Made by a program: the position numbers and the translations under genes | Assembly: GCA_013368445.1 (NCBI GenBank) | Contig: JAACJO010000007.1 | Coordinates: 248,001 to 312,000 of the forward strand | DNA from: Leucocoprinus leucothites | Lineage: Eukaryota; Basidiomycota; Agaricomycetes; Agaricales; Agaricaceae | Direction: 5' to 3' | Length of the DNA stretch: 64,000 nucleotides | Notes under the pieces: generated by a model | Databases searched by the model: none | What the model was told of the DNA's origin: nothing | The model's input: only the letters and a program-made list of their open reading frames with translations | Shown: positions 47,581 to 60,170 of the stretch, one piece after another | Position numbering within the stretch: the first letter of the stretch is position 1 | Layout: every line of letters starts with the position of its first letter

Positions 47581-50500
47581 ATGAGAAGACTTGCTCTCTT
47601 CCTGCGATATAGGCAACGCCCCCTCATGAGTTCTCAATGGACCTCCTCCTCCTCCTCTAATTCTCAGAGGGCACCTCCTGGCACTAAACGCCCCTTTTCA
47701 CAACAAGCCACTGCCCTTCCCGACAACCCTCCCTCCTCCAAGGCTCCCCGTGTTGATTTTTCCCAAAGGTCACCCAAACGCGACTCCAACCCAGCCCCGC
47801 CCATGTCCTCACAACAACAAAAACAACCGACAGGTGGCCCTTCATCTCTGCGGGGCCAGGGTTCACGTTCGAGACCGGGATATGGCTTTGGGCACAAGTC
47901 CCAGCCAGGCCCGAGTGGAGGCTCTTCATTTTCCAAGTCTCAGAAGAAGCGACCTCAGAGACGCCTCCCACGTCTAGAGGGTCCTTTGCACAATGAAGAA
48001 TACATATCTCAAGAGTACAAGAAATCACCATTCCCCCTTAAACCCTTACACGAAACAACGCCTAAATCTTCCTTGGGCAACTTCTCGGTGCTAGCAGCAG
48101 GCAAGACTCCAACATACTCCTTCACAGAAGGTTACATGCACTTAGATTCAGGACCCGTGAATATTTGGAGGTATGCATCAACGTTAGTCGTACCCCAATA
48201 CTAATCCTGAATTGACCCGTAGAGCCACCGTAAATATTCCCATTGAGCCACCTGTAATCGGCGTAGGCGACCACACGGAGAAGAAACAGGCCGAGAGGTT
48301 AGCTGCGCTGTCAGGGGTATATCAGCTACACGAAATGGGTGTTGTACGTCGAACTTCCTCTTTTCTCATACGTTTACTAACGTTGTCTCTCCTCCTAGCT
48401 CGATAGTCCCAAAAAACTTCTTCCACAAACAAAAGATCAGACTGAAATTGCGCTGTCAGATGGAACAATGGTAAACTACGAGCGTGCTCGCAGTTTCATG
48501 GATTTCTATTGCCGCCGGTTCAATTTTGGGCGCCCCGACATTGAATTCGTGGAGGCTAAGAGCAAAGGTGGAGCGACCATCTGGGAAGCTGTTTTGTCAG
48601 TGGGTGATAGGCGGATTGGTCTTGGATCCGCAAGCAACAAGAAGGCCGCTCAGGTCGTTTGCTATCTTGATGTGACGCAATATCTGGAGAGCTGCGATCC
48701 AGGACTGTGGAAAGAGTTTGTGGAGGCGGCCAAAACAGGAGCAGATTTGGGCCTAGCGCCTCGCATTGTGTGCCACGTCAGTGATTATTTGGCCGAAGAT
48801 ATCCGCGATCTGAATTACGACCTACGGAAAACTCAACTGTACCGCAGTAGGCCGGCCAACGTTGTCCAATCGACCGAAGTTGGCAGTTCGAAGCCCACCC
48901 CCTATCGACCTTCCTTCAAACCCAATGCGGCCGCCCTCGCAGAGAAATCCAAACGCCTGCTCGAGCGCCATCAACAGTACCACGCTGAACCTAACCTCAA
49001 ACACATGCGCGAAACGAGACAATCACTGCCGGTATTTACTCGTGCTCAAGAGGTCCTATCACACATAGAAAATAACGATGTGACGATCTGCATGGCCGCC
49101 ACAGGTTCCGGAAAGACGACCCAGATACCCCAGATGATTTTGGATGAAAGTATCAAGCGCGGCGAGGGTGCGACCTGTAACATCTTCTGTACACAACCTC
49201 GACGTCTCGCTGCGATCAGTGTGGCAGATCGTGTTGCAAAGGAGCGAGGAGAAAAGTTGGGTGGTTCAGTGGGATATCAAGTTCGGTTTGAGGCGAAGCA
49301 TCCAGAACCCCATGGTTCGATCACCTTCTGCACCATTGGGATATTTTTGAAGAAGATGCAGAGTGCGCTCGAGGGGCGAGACAGTAGTTTGGATGTCATC
49401 ACGCACGTGGTGGTGGATGAGGTGCATGAACGGGACGTCGACACCGATCTTCTGTTGGTGGTACTGAAACGGCTGATGGCGGACAGGAAAGCGAGGAATA
49501 AACTGCTCAAGATCGTGCTCATGAGCGCAACCATTGACCCTACACTATTCCAGGGGTACTTCCCCGATGACAAAGGCCAGCCCGCGAAGGTTGTGGAAGT
49601 GCCAGGACGATCCTTCCCTGTGCAGAAATATTTCATGGACGACTTTATTCCAACTCTTGTCAAAAGCAGGTACAACTGGGTATTCAATGAGGACTCGGTC
49701 GCTAAATATGTTATCAATGAGCTTGGACAGCCGGTTGCGACCTCCTTGGGGGTCCAACTGCCCATAAGCTCTCGTTCTAGCTCATCCCAAACCAGAGGTG
49801 AAGATTTGGACCTTCCCTATCCCCTGATCGCAGCCACAATCTCTTCTGTATTGGAGAACTCGAATGACGGCCATGTTCTTGTTTTTTGTCCTGGATGGGA
49901 CGAGATTAAAGCCGTTGAGCGCCAATTACTTGAACCTACCGGCCGGCTAGCTTTCAACTTCGCTGATTCGTCGAGATTCTCTATCCACCTTCTCCACTCA
50001 ACCATACCTCTCGCCGAGCAACAGGTCATCTTTGAGCCTCCACCACCTGGTGTTCGACGTATCATCCTTGCCACCAATATCGCCGAAACCTCCGTCACCA
50101 TACCAGATGTTGTTTATGTCGTTGATACCGCTCGGGTCAAAGAGCTGCGGTTCGACCCAGAACGGCATATGTCATCACTAGTATCTGCCTGGGTTGGCTC
50201 CTCTAACCTAAATCAACGGGCGGGTCGTGCTGGCCGTCATCGACCTGGGGAGTACTATGGTATATTAGGTCAAGCACGGTCCAACGCTTTGCAGCCTTAT
50301 CAAACAGTCGAAATGAAACGAGCGGATTTGAGTAACGTCGCCATGCACGTGAAGGCCCTCGACTTCCCTCGAATGTCAGTCGAGGAGGTGCTCGCTGCTG
50401 CGATCGAACCTCCTGACCCTGAACGGGTTGCTTCTGCGATGAAGACGCTGCATATGGTCGGAGCGATCAACATGAACCAATCTCTTACCTCGCTTGGTCG

Positions 50501-51774
50501 TGTTCTACTTCAGCTTCCAGTTGAAGTCCAAGTTGGCCGCTTAGTACTGTATGGAAGCTTCTTCCGGTGTTTAGATCAAGCATTAACCCTGGCTGCAATT
50601 TTGACGAATCGTGACCCTTTTGTTTCGCCTATGCATCTGAAGGTTGAAGCCGCGGCGAAGAAGAATTCTTGGAGTCCGGACGAATTCCGATCAGATGTTT
50701 TGTCCGCTTTGCGGGCCTACAATGCCTGGTGGGCCTTACAGTCAACAGGACAATATGTCACTGCGAACCGATTCTGCTCGGACAATTTCCTAGCGAAACC
50801 AACACTGTTGTTGATCAGCAAGATCAAAACACACTTATTGCAGTCGCTATACCATGCCGGTGTAATTGATGTTTCGGCAGGCGGAAACCTCGATGGCTCT
50901 CAAACATCCCTTGAGGTTCCACCTGAGCTCAATGTTAACGGAGAATCTCTTCCTCTCCTCGCAGCTTTGATTGCAATCGCTTCTCAGCCCAAATATGCGA
51001 TCAGAACTGGCAGGATGTTCCGGACATCGAAAGAGAAGGTAAGCCTTCGGCTGATCACGGCTTACGCCATCCTGACACCTTGTCCAGAACACCATGATTC
51101 ACCCTTCGAGCGTCAATCATCGCAAACGTGACCCAAATGAGGACAGCCAACATGTAGAAAAGCAGCTCTATGCATATACCGAAATGCGCCGTAATCTCGC
51201 CGGTGGAGGATCATCACAGACATATCTAGTCAACACCACAAAGCTTGATCCGATGACTTACATGCTTTTCGGTGCTTACAACCTCCAGGTTGTGGATGGT
51301 GGTTTAGAGTGTGATAACTGGCTCCCTATCGTTGGGGATCGCGGTTCAGGTGTTCTAGACGACATTCAACGGCTCAAGACGACTACGGAGGCTTGTATGC
51401 TTCGCGTGTTTGAGGGCATCACCATGAGCCGTCGACACCGAAGTCGACGTACCCTTCCCATACTCCCGCGTGAAGAAGAGTCAGAATCTGAAGATGAAGG
51501 GGACAAGAATAGGGACTACTCGCTCTCGAGGCAAGAAGTCAGGGAGTTGGATGAATTGACTCGCAGTGTTGTAAACATCCTCAACCGATACAGCGATGAG
51601 AGGATTGCCTCCCAATCGCGACATAATTCTCGCCCAGGAACCCCCATGGCTTCCCCTATGGGGTCACCGATGCTTCATTCTATGAGGCTTCCCAGCAGCG
51701 GATACTCAACACCTTCGACATATGGCTCGGCTTTCCACTCACGACCTGGAACACCTAGTAGGCTGCGTAGATGA
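47581..51774 (+). CDS. DExH-box RNA helicase with N-terminal dsRNA-binding domains (DHX9/MLE-like)
   Basis: A superfamily 2 RNA helicase. After a disordered Ser/Gln-rich head come two dsRBD-like regions: ATVNIPIEPPVIGVGDHTEK to KKQAERLAALSGVYQL, and MVNYERARSFMDFYCRRFNF to RIGLGSASNKKAAQVVCYLD. The core has motif I ATGSGKTTQIPQ, motif Ia CTQPRRLAAISVADRVA, motif II D-E-V-H at 49416-49427, motif III MSATID, motif V ILATNIAETSVTIP and motif VI NQRAGRAGRHRPG. The winged-helix/ratchet and OB-fold regions follow (DALTLAAIL-like CLDQALTLAAILTNRDPF; LVNTTKLDPMTYMLFGAYNL). A basic Ser/Pro tail ends TPSRLRR, TGA 51772-51774. Introns near 48170, 48345 and 51038 (approximate starts) keep frame. The start may be 47581 or 47626; the 15 extra residues (MRRLALFLRYRQRPL) look like a targeting head. 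Confidence 0.87.
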
Positions 51775-52218
51775 CGTCTAGCTTCATGATTTACATAGAC
51801 AAATTAACATTACTAAACACTTAATTTCACTAGTACCTATGATGACCAGTCTAAACTTCGGCCTTCTTTTCCATACATGTCTACTCGATGACTCTTTTAG
51901 CCACCATTCAATATAAGGATGTTGATATATTCTAGCACTGAGACTGGACGGTGACCATTAGCCTTGGGATCCTATGTCCGCAAATTCATCTTCATTATTA
52001 GCATTTGATCATCGTGATATTCTTCTCGTGGTAGCGTGGTCACAGGTGTGACCGCCTTATGTAGTCCGACCTCATGACATTGGATATTGTCCAACACATG
52101 TGGTTCGTTAATTCCACTTAGTTCGGGCACTTCAGACTCGTACACAAGCCAGACTGGTCACATTCTACCCTCAGCAAGAATACCAAGAACTCATTCCTAA
52201 CCAACGCAAGTTGCTGCC
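51775..52218. other. Intergenic region, helicase 3' and AP-2 alpha promoter
   Basis: 444 bp of AT-rich sequence between two tandem genes. No gene, repeat or RNA signal seen. Confidence 0.5.
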
Positions 52219-55200
52219 ATGGCCACCAACATGAGGGGACTTACGCAGGTGCGTTTTAGGCCCCATGCCAATTAGTGATGTACGTCTCTCATACTACCGC
52301 AGTTCATTGCGGATATTCGAGGCGCAAGGGTACGCGAGTTGGAGGAGAAGCGAATCAACAAGGAAATGGCCAACATTCGCAAGAAGTTCAAGGGTTCGTC
52401 TCATACAGTAAACGCGCCTGAGCGACTATTCATCGTTAACTTTAGACGGGAATTTGGATGGATATCAGAAGAAAAAGTGAGCCTCCTTTGCTTGAAAGAA
52501 TGACTGGTTCCCCTGACCTTTCGAGTTGAGATATGTCGCCAAAATCATCTTCACATACATCTTGGGCTATAAAGTCGACATAGGGCACATGGAGGCAGTT
52601 AACCTCATCGCTAGCCCCAAATACAGCGAAAAGCAAATTGTGAGTGTAAAATGATTTGTATACCAGATGACGATGTTGATCATCTACTAGGGCTATCTTG
52701 CAGTTACCCTGTTGATGCATGAGAACTCAGATTTCCTTCGTCTCGTAGTAAACTCGATACGGAAGGACTTGGACTCAAATACCGAAGTTGACAATTGTCT
52801 CGCTCTACATGCTATTGCGAACGTTGGTGGAAGCGAAATGGCGGAGGCACTTGTCGAGGACGTGCATCGACTATTGATTTCACCGTAAGCTGCACGTCGA
52901 TTTATCTTGTAGCTTGTATCTCATATGGCTGAAGAACTTCGCAGAGTTTTGTGAAGAAGAAAGCAGCTCTTACTCTCCTACGTCTCTACCGCAAGCACCC
53001 AGAGGTGATCCCCGCAGCGGAATGGGCTCTACGAATAATATCACTCATGGATGATCAAGATTTGGTGAGTAAAGTGCTACAAACTCGTGGAAATTCACAG
53101 TAACAACGAGAATTAGGGTGTTGTGTTGTGTGTCACAAGCCTGGTAATGGCTCTGGCTCAAGATCATTTGGATGCTTTTGTGGTGTGTTACACCAAAGCT
53201 GTAGACCGACTTCATCGTGTGAGTGCGCCCCCTTTTTTCTGCTCTCCTTAGTGCTGACCCTCAACAGCTTGTTATTGAGCATGAATACAGCTCAACATAT
53301 GCTTACTACAAGGTCCCATCACCGTGGCTGCAAGTTAAATTGCTTCGGCTGCTACAATACTATGCTCCTTCTGGTAGGCGCCTGTCTTCAAAGATACAAC
53401 GGGATTTGCTGATGACCTGTGTCAAGAGGATCCTACGATACGTTCTGTTCTGCACCAAGTTCTTCAAACCATCATGAACAACTGTGCTGAGCCCAGCCGT
53501 AACGTCCAGCACAACAATGCCCAGCACGCCGTACTTTTTGAGGCCATCGGACTCGCTATTCATCTAGATACAAATTCCCCCTTGGTTGGAACTGCTGCGG
53601 TGCTTTTGGCTCGGTTTATATCATCGAAGGAAACAAACGTTCGATATCTTGGCCTTGACACGATGGCTCATCTCGCCGCTCGAGCCGATTCTCTGGATTC
53701 CATCAAGCGCCATCAGAACACAATCATTATGTCATTGAGGGACAAGGATATTTCTGTGCGAAGGAGGGCCCTTGACCTCCTCTACAGTATGTGTGAAACC
53801 GATAACTCAGAGCTCATCGTTGGTGAGCTTTTGAGGTACCTCAAAGTGGCAGACTATGCCCTCCGAGAAGAGATGGTCCTCAAAATTGCTATCTTGACGG
53901 AGAAATATGCCAATTCATACAAGTGGTATGTCGATACCATACTGCAGCTTATCAGTGCCGCGGGTGACCACGTTGGGGATGAAGTCTGGTATCGGGTCAT
54001 TCAAATAATTACTAATACGGAGGACCTTCAGCATTATGCTGCCAAGGTCGTTTTCGAGCATTTGAAAGCACCTTCTACCCACGAGAGTCTAGTTAAAGTC
54101 GGAGGTAGGTACAATCACCATACATTCATTTACCAATGTCTAACCTTCATTTGTAGGCTACGTTCTTGGGGAGTATGGCCATTTGATTGCCAATGAACCA
54201 GGATACAGCCCCATGGACCAATTTCAGCTCCTCCACTCAAAGTCCCAATTTTGCGTTGCCGCCACACGATCGTTGCTCTTGTCAACGTACATTAAATGGG
54301 TCAATGTTTTCCCCGAGATCAAGCCTCAGCTCGTCAATATTTTCGAGCGTTATCGCCACGTTCTTGACGCCGAGCTTCAGCAGCGTGCCTGCGAGTTCTA
54401 TACCCTGGCATCTCGACCGGACGACGATGAATTACTACAACACGTTTGCGAGGAGATGCCCCCGTTCCCGCCACGCGTTAGTGCTCTACTCGGACGCCTC
54501 AACAAGAAACACGGCGACACCGAAGACAAGCGGGTGTGGGTACACGGTGGGAAGGAAGCCAACCTTGAGCGAGATTTGATCAGGCGCAAAACTCTTGTTG
54601 AAAGTAAACTCGTATCCAGTGGGGAGGGGGAAGCAACGCAGCCAGAGGACATACTTGGATCGCTGGCCGGACTCGATCTGTCTGCGCCACCCAATATTGT
54701 TAATGGATCATCAAGTAATGGAGATCAAGCTCCGCGCCTCACAATGGGGCCAAACGTCGATCGATGGTTCGATAAGCTCGTCTGCAGCATGGAGGGCGTG
54801 TTGTACGAGGATGTTCAGATTCAGATTGGAATCAAGTCACGTTATCAAGGACATATTGGACAAATGGCCATCTATATTGGCAACAAGGTCTCTGCTCCTC
54901 TGACATCTCTCACAACCACCGTTTATACGAGTAAACCAGACGCTCTCTCTCTCTCCTTCGCCAAAATACCCCCCAGCACCATTGCACCGCTCAGCCAGAC
55001 ACAACAATTACTCCACATTGAATGCAAAAAGTTTTTCGCTGATGCCCCCATCCTCACTGTGTCATTTCTCGCTGGCTCCCACCAAACTGTCTCCATACGT
55101 CTTCCAATTTTGATCACGAAATTCTTTGAGCACGTCAAGTTAGATCAAGCAGAATTCTTTGAGCGGTGGAAACTGATCGGTGGATCTCCTCGTGAAGCGC

Positions 55201-55544
55201 AGAGCATTTTCTCCATTGATCTCACTGCAAGCGGCCAGCTCGACTTGGTGAAAAATCGCCAAGCTGTCTCTGGACATAGACTCAATGTCCTGGACGGAAT
55301 TGACCCAAACCCCAATAATTTAGTGGGTGCTGGTATTCTCCATATGTCAAATGACGGGAAGGTCGGCTGCCTTCTCCGAGTTGAACCCAACAAAGACGCC
55401 AAGGTGAGATAATGACAGCTCACCATCTAATTCGATGCTGATAAGGGATCATAGCTATGTCGACTGACTGTTAGAAGTACATCTGAAGATGTCGCTAACG
55501 AAGTCCAGAAATGGTTACAAAAGTCTTTGGTCGCTGGTCCGTAA
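52219..55544 (+). CDS. AP-2 adaptor complex subunit alpha
   Basis: The large alpha subunit of the clathrin adaptor for endocytosis at the plasma membrane. Exon 1 (ATG at 52219) encodes MATNMRGLTQ, joined to FIADIRGARVRELEEKRINK and EMANIRKKFK. The trunk of HEAT-like helices includes YVAKIIFTYILGYKVDIGHM, EAVNLIASPKYSEKQIGYLA, FLRLVVNSIRKDLDSNTEVD, DPTIRSVLHQVLQTIMNNC and RYLGLDTMAHLAARADSLDS. A Gly/Ser/Pro hinge follows (about 54600-54750), then the ear domain (WFDKLVCSMEGVLYEDVQIQ and LPILITKFFEHVKLDQAEFF, ERWKLIGGSPREAQSIF). The last intron joins KDAK to LCRLTVRSTSEDVANEVQKW, stop TAA 55542-55544. About twelve introns, roughly 940 aa. The N-terminal EEKRINKEMANIRKKFK fits alpha rather than gamma adaptin. 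Confidence 0.94.
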
Positions 55545-55634
55545 TATACACTGGAGTTATACTAGATACACTTAATACCTTAATCACCGAATGATCTGAT
55601 ACCTGAGATCTGCTATTGATATTTGATACCTTTC

Positions 55635-58600
55635 CTACAGCCCTCCAAAAATTCCTCGCATAAAGCTTCTCTTTCGCTTTGCTACATCATCCGAAACCTC
55701 AGGCAAGGTTTCCGCCTGACTCCATTTAACTTTATCATTCTCCCCAGTGTCCGACTTTATGACATCGGGCTTTTCTTCAAATACGTGGCTAGGGGCTTGG
55801 GGCAGGGGCGATGGACCTGACTCCTGTAAGGACTTGCTTGTTAATTGGGAACGTGGTTCTAATATACCCGGGGGAGCATAGCCAGAATGTTGGACTGAAC
55901 CCAACGACGGTGATTTGGGCAGTGAAGTAGGGTGTTTAGACCAGGCGGCAGATGCAGAAGCCTGTCTCCGCTCCTTTGCTAACCTAGTTGCCAATTCCTT
56001 GACCCTTTGTAAAGCTTCTGCTTCGACTTCAAAACAAGCGGCACATAGACTGTCTAACGCAACATCGTCGAATTTGCGAGCCCCGGTCTTGTTGTTCATG
56101 TCCCGCGAATGGCGTGCCACCGCCGAAGTGATAATTGCTAGTTCACGTGAGAGATCAATGTAGTGCGGTGGCTCAGGCACCGACTCTCGCTCGAGGACTG
56201 GAAGTATTTCTTTGTGGCGTGCCAAAATAGTCGAGACATGACGACCTTCATGACTGTCAAGTTTTGGATTTGAATAAAGTCCACTCTTTGTCGTTGAAAC
56301 TGCCTTGAGATATTCCATCATACGCGGGATATTTTGCTTGTTGAACTCGCGAAGGGGAATCATGGCCATCTCCTTTTGGTCAGACTTGAATAAACGTTAG
56401 TCAGAACCCAGGAGCAACGGGAAAAGGTCGAGGGATGCATACAGTATTCAGATTTGCCAAGCTCTGTATAACCTTAGCTATTAGCTTCAAGCTTCGCTGT
56501 ATCGCGGGATCGGGCAGACCTGAAGAGCGTTAGTTAAGCGTCGCGTCGAAGTCAGAAGTCATTTCTTCCCACCTGAGCAAAGACCAAAGAGATGCGGATG
56601 AAGAATACCAGGTACGAGAAATCGCAGAAAGATAAAGGCTGAGACGCTTTGCCACGGCCTCTGCTGCTGCATCTCAGGAGCCAAATCGGCTTTTCGACTG
56701 TGTTCCTCGACTAGGTCCCTGATTGTGCACAATGTTGCACAAAGCTCTCTGAAAAAAGTTGAGAATACCTCCGTGTTGAATATTCCCACACGTACTCAGG
56801 GCAACTATCTTTTGCAGCAAAAATATGGTCCCAGAACTCCCTGCACCAGGATATCAGCAGGTCGACATTCTTCACGACGTCCTTTGAAGGCTTCCCCCTA
56901 CGCCCGGGATCCACCTCAATAGCGACCTTCTCCGCGAGCAGCTTTCGTATCGGACTGCCGATGCTGACTTCCAAAAACGCATTACCGTACCTAGAAAAGC
57001 AGCTTTCCATGGTCTTTGTGAAGACGGTATTTCCACGAAAAATAGTTTGGTGTGCTAAAAGAGTGTTTCCTTGGCATGCAGAATTATTGCCAATGTAGCA
57101 GTCCAAGACGTACAGGGAATCGCTTTCTCAACCTCCCACCTAGCAGCTTCTTGTATTTGTTGTACAATAGTTTCTTGAGATATCGCAAGTTTGGTTAAGC
57201 TAGGCGGCAGTGTTTTAATGTGGAGGGTGTTTTCTAAGTCTTGCATCCAGCGCAAAGAGTTTCGTGTATCAAGTACCTGTACTAGCGGTAAGGCCGGGTA
57301 GAAAAGGGGGGCATGATACTAACACGCTGAACGACTGAGTAGGAGGAGTGAGGTAGGATAATTTCCCTATAAGACAGTGTTAGAACCGTACCACAGATGG
57401 TTACGTTGAACGAAAACTCACTCAGATACCTGGAGTTTTAGTCGAAGTTCTCCAAGTTGAAGTTGTGAAGAAAAGCTGGTGCTTTGTACGGGATACCAAC
57501 CTTCCACCACCTCCCCGCGGCGGAAGGTTATGAGGTCGACAGTGACCTTGCCGAGTAATGATGGCTTGCCAATCTTCTTTTCCTTCCATATCATAATCTC
57601 GAAGCTTTCGAAGGGAGGTAGATGTGAGAACACGAAAAACTCATGCCACTCCGGCAGTCCCAGTCCTTTCTTGATGGTAGTTCGAGCACATACGGCGTCA
57701 TTAAATACGATCTCGCAATAAACATCGATGTCCTTCGACTCCCCTTCCTGCCCTATGTCATCGGGATCCTGGGAGGGATCGTAAAACTTGCTGGTCCCTA
57801 GATTGCGCCCCGAAGCAACCGTTAGTTGGACCTCCCGCCACATTCGATATGACCCTCCTTCTTGGCCTATCTCCTCAGTCGTAGGACGTTTCAGTTTCAG
57901 CCACCGTCCGTAAATTTCAGGCACCGCATAGGACCTGAGCAACCAGATCCAAAGGCTGCATAAATCAGACTTCGGAAACTGTAGATATATAGGCTCTGCA
58001 TTGTTGTTGGCTATCCATCTCTGTTGCTCAGTCGAGAAGATTGCAATGCAGTCTTTGCGAAAGAATAGAGAGTTGTCAGCAGGGCGAATGTCTGTTTGAC
58101 GGAGGAGATGAATATAGACCGTTTTGAAGAGGGTGCTTTCCTTTAGATGACCTTAGTAAGTTGCACGGAACAGAGATTATACCTTACATCGATATAGATG
58201 TTCAGAAGGCACCGATCCACGTTAGATTCCTTCGTCAATTTACAGACAGCTGACCGCCAATGCCCAGATGCTGTAAGGCCTTTTCCACCTAGACCAAGCC
58301 AATTGGATTTCTCTATTTGTGTCGGGGTCGTCAAGCTCGTTGTAGGAGAGTGTTTCCAAGTGCGAACCTTTTGGGCGCGAATCCGATTCATTCTGTTTCT
58401 TGAGCTAATGCAGTGGATGGATGGGTACAAGACATGAATCCCAAATCTGGCTACTTGCCTTGCGAAGAGTTGCAGCAGCGGCATTGGAGATGTAGATCTC
58501 TGCACAGGTGAAATACTCTTGCTCCGAATCCCTCTCGTTGAGTTGCTCCCCGCTATACAAGTACATGTGAGCAAATACTGTGGGGAAGTCTAGTGCTGCT

Positions 58601-58801
58601 GGATAGCGGTATCAGCGCTTGGATGTTGATGAGCGCTAGTTCCAACTCCATCATGAGCTGAACCCTGATTACTGTCAATTTGTGGCTATGCCCATTCTCA
58701 CTCTTCCCTGAATGACACTTAGCCCACACAGGTGATGACCAACGAATCGTGCCAAACACAATGAGGATATATCTATATTCATCCTCTAGTAAACCCTGCA
58801 A
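55635..58801 (-). CDS. RasGAP protein with PH and C2 domains (Bud2-like architecture); 5' end uncertain
   Basis: Accelerates GTP hydrolysis by a Ras-type GTPase. Order of domains: an N-terminal segment YRYILIVFGTIRWSSPVWAK; a PH-like domain (LRKLKKQNESDSRPK, GHWRSAVCKLTKESNVDRC); a C2 domain (EVQLTVASGRNLGTSKFYDP, LPEWHEFFVFSHLPPFESFE); and the RasGAP domain with IFRGNTVFTKTMESC, where Arg of FRGN is the expected arginine finger, then SAFIFLRFLVPGILHPHLFG. The tail is basic (KRKRSFMRGIFGGL), TAA or similar at 55637-55635. PH-C2-GAP order resembles yeast Bud2, which acts on the polarity GTPase Rsr1, and SynGAP-type proteins. One intron (58405-58458) is GC-AG. Frame is not continuous near 58600 and no convincing ATG was found before 58801, so the first exon is unresolved. 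Confidence 0.8.
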
Positions 58802-58913
58802 TTATCCTCCGGGATATATTATGGGTATAGAGAGAATACTCCGGTATAATTAGTAGCAAGGATAATTAAGCCGAGGACCCTCAGATTCCCAACGCCCCTA
58901 TGACTACATTCTA

Positions 58914-60170
58914 TCATTCTGTTTTGTGCCTAGGGAAACATGAGATGACTTTGGAACTCGAGCCAATTGAAAGAACATACGCAGTGCCATTAGCCTTTCC
59001 ATTTGCAAATCCATTTGCATGGCCGTTTGCGACGCTTTTCGGCTTCCGTGAAGAAGCAGGCTTCTTGTAGGTTTGGAAGTAAAAGTTGATGAAAAGACCG
59101 AGATAGCTGGTGAGGAGCGCGCAGCCAAACAGTGCAGACCCCTCAGCACCCGCGCAGTTTCCAGAGTGGGGAAGATAAGGGTAATAAGCGTGGGTGAAGT
59201 GTTCATATGCTTGAAGGATGACCGACACGTTGAGTACGGTGTGAAAAGAGAAAGAAATAATTCGCTTACTGCCATAGTACACGAGAGAGATATCAACAAC
59301 GAATTGAACAATCTGCATAGTCGTGAGATATTTCTTCCACTGCAAACTGTGTCAGAAGGACGAATTAGGGGAGTAAACTTGCAACACACCCAAAAGCGTG
59401 CCCCACCAGCAGTCGCATAGTAGTAGTAGTCTTCATCAAGGTCAAAAAGGGTCTCGAGGGGTGACAACTGCCACTTACACATGACAACGTGGACTGCAAG
59501 GTTGAGCGTGATGACCGACCACGACTACAAAAATGTGAGCACACAAAGTGATGGTAAGAGCTAATCACTGACGATACTAGTCTTCCCGTTAAGCTGCGTA
59601 AAACACAACAGTGCCGTTGCAGAGTGATGGAAGACGTGAAGGAATTCTGTTATAATAATCTGTCAGAAACAGAGAAAAATTTACAGACGTGGGCTCTACT
59701 GACGCATAGGCTTCTTCTTCAGCGCCAAAAAGACCGTGTCAAGAAGCTCGAGATATTTGAAATAGTAATTAATCATATAATAGAATTCCATCCTCTGAAA
59801 GGACTTCAGTGTTGAGCGAAGAGAAAACACGTATAACACTCACAGAAGTCCAAGCTGCTTCATCACAGAGAGCATGACGAATACCATGCCTCCAGACATG
59901 TGGCACAATTTCCTCCAACATTAAAGCCAGTAGCAAGGCACTCCCCGAACTCAGGAAAATGTTATGTATTTGGAAAAGAGTCGTGAGCTTGTACGGCTGC
60001 CGATTCGTCATAAGAGCCTTGATACCGAAAATTACAGTCAAATAGCCGGCCAGCATAGAAACAACCACAGGGGTAGTAGAGAGCGGCGTTTTACCAATAA
60101 CATAGGAAGACAGGTGGTGAGGAAGTCTGAACGGTATATAAGCCAGGAGGAGGTCGGCAAGAGGGGCCAT
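58914..60170 (-). CDS. Fatty acid elongase, ELO family (3-ketoacyl-CoA synthase)
   Basis: Condenses malonyl-CoA with an acyl-CoA in the ER to lengthen fatty acids. MAPLADLLLAYIPFRLPHHL starts at 60170. The family motifs are KLEFYYMINYYFKYLELLDT, then FLALKKK, the catalytic histidine box FLHVFHHSATALLCFTQLNG, and LNLAVHVVMYYYYYATAGGA. A later helix reads KYLTTMQIVQFVVDISLVYY, followed by YPYLPHSGNCAGAEGSALFG and a final helix. The tail NGHANGFANGKANGTA is a short Asn/Gly/Ala repeat, and a last 49-nt intron gives the end AHKTE, TGA 58916-58914. Six or so introns. Which chain lengths it makes (Elo1, Elo2 or Elo3 type) cannot be read from the sequence. Confidence 0.94.
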
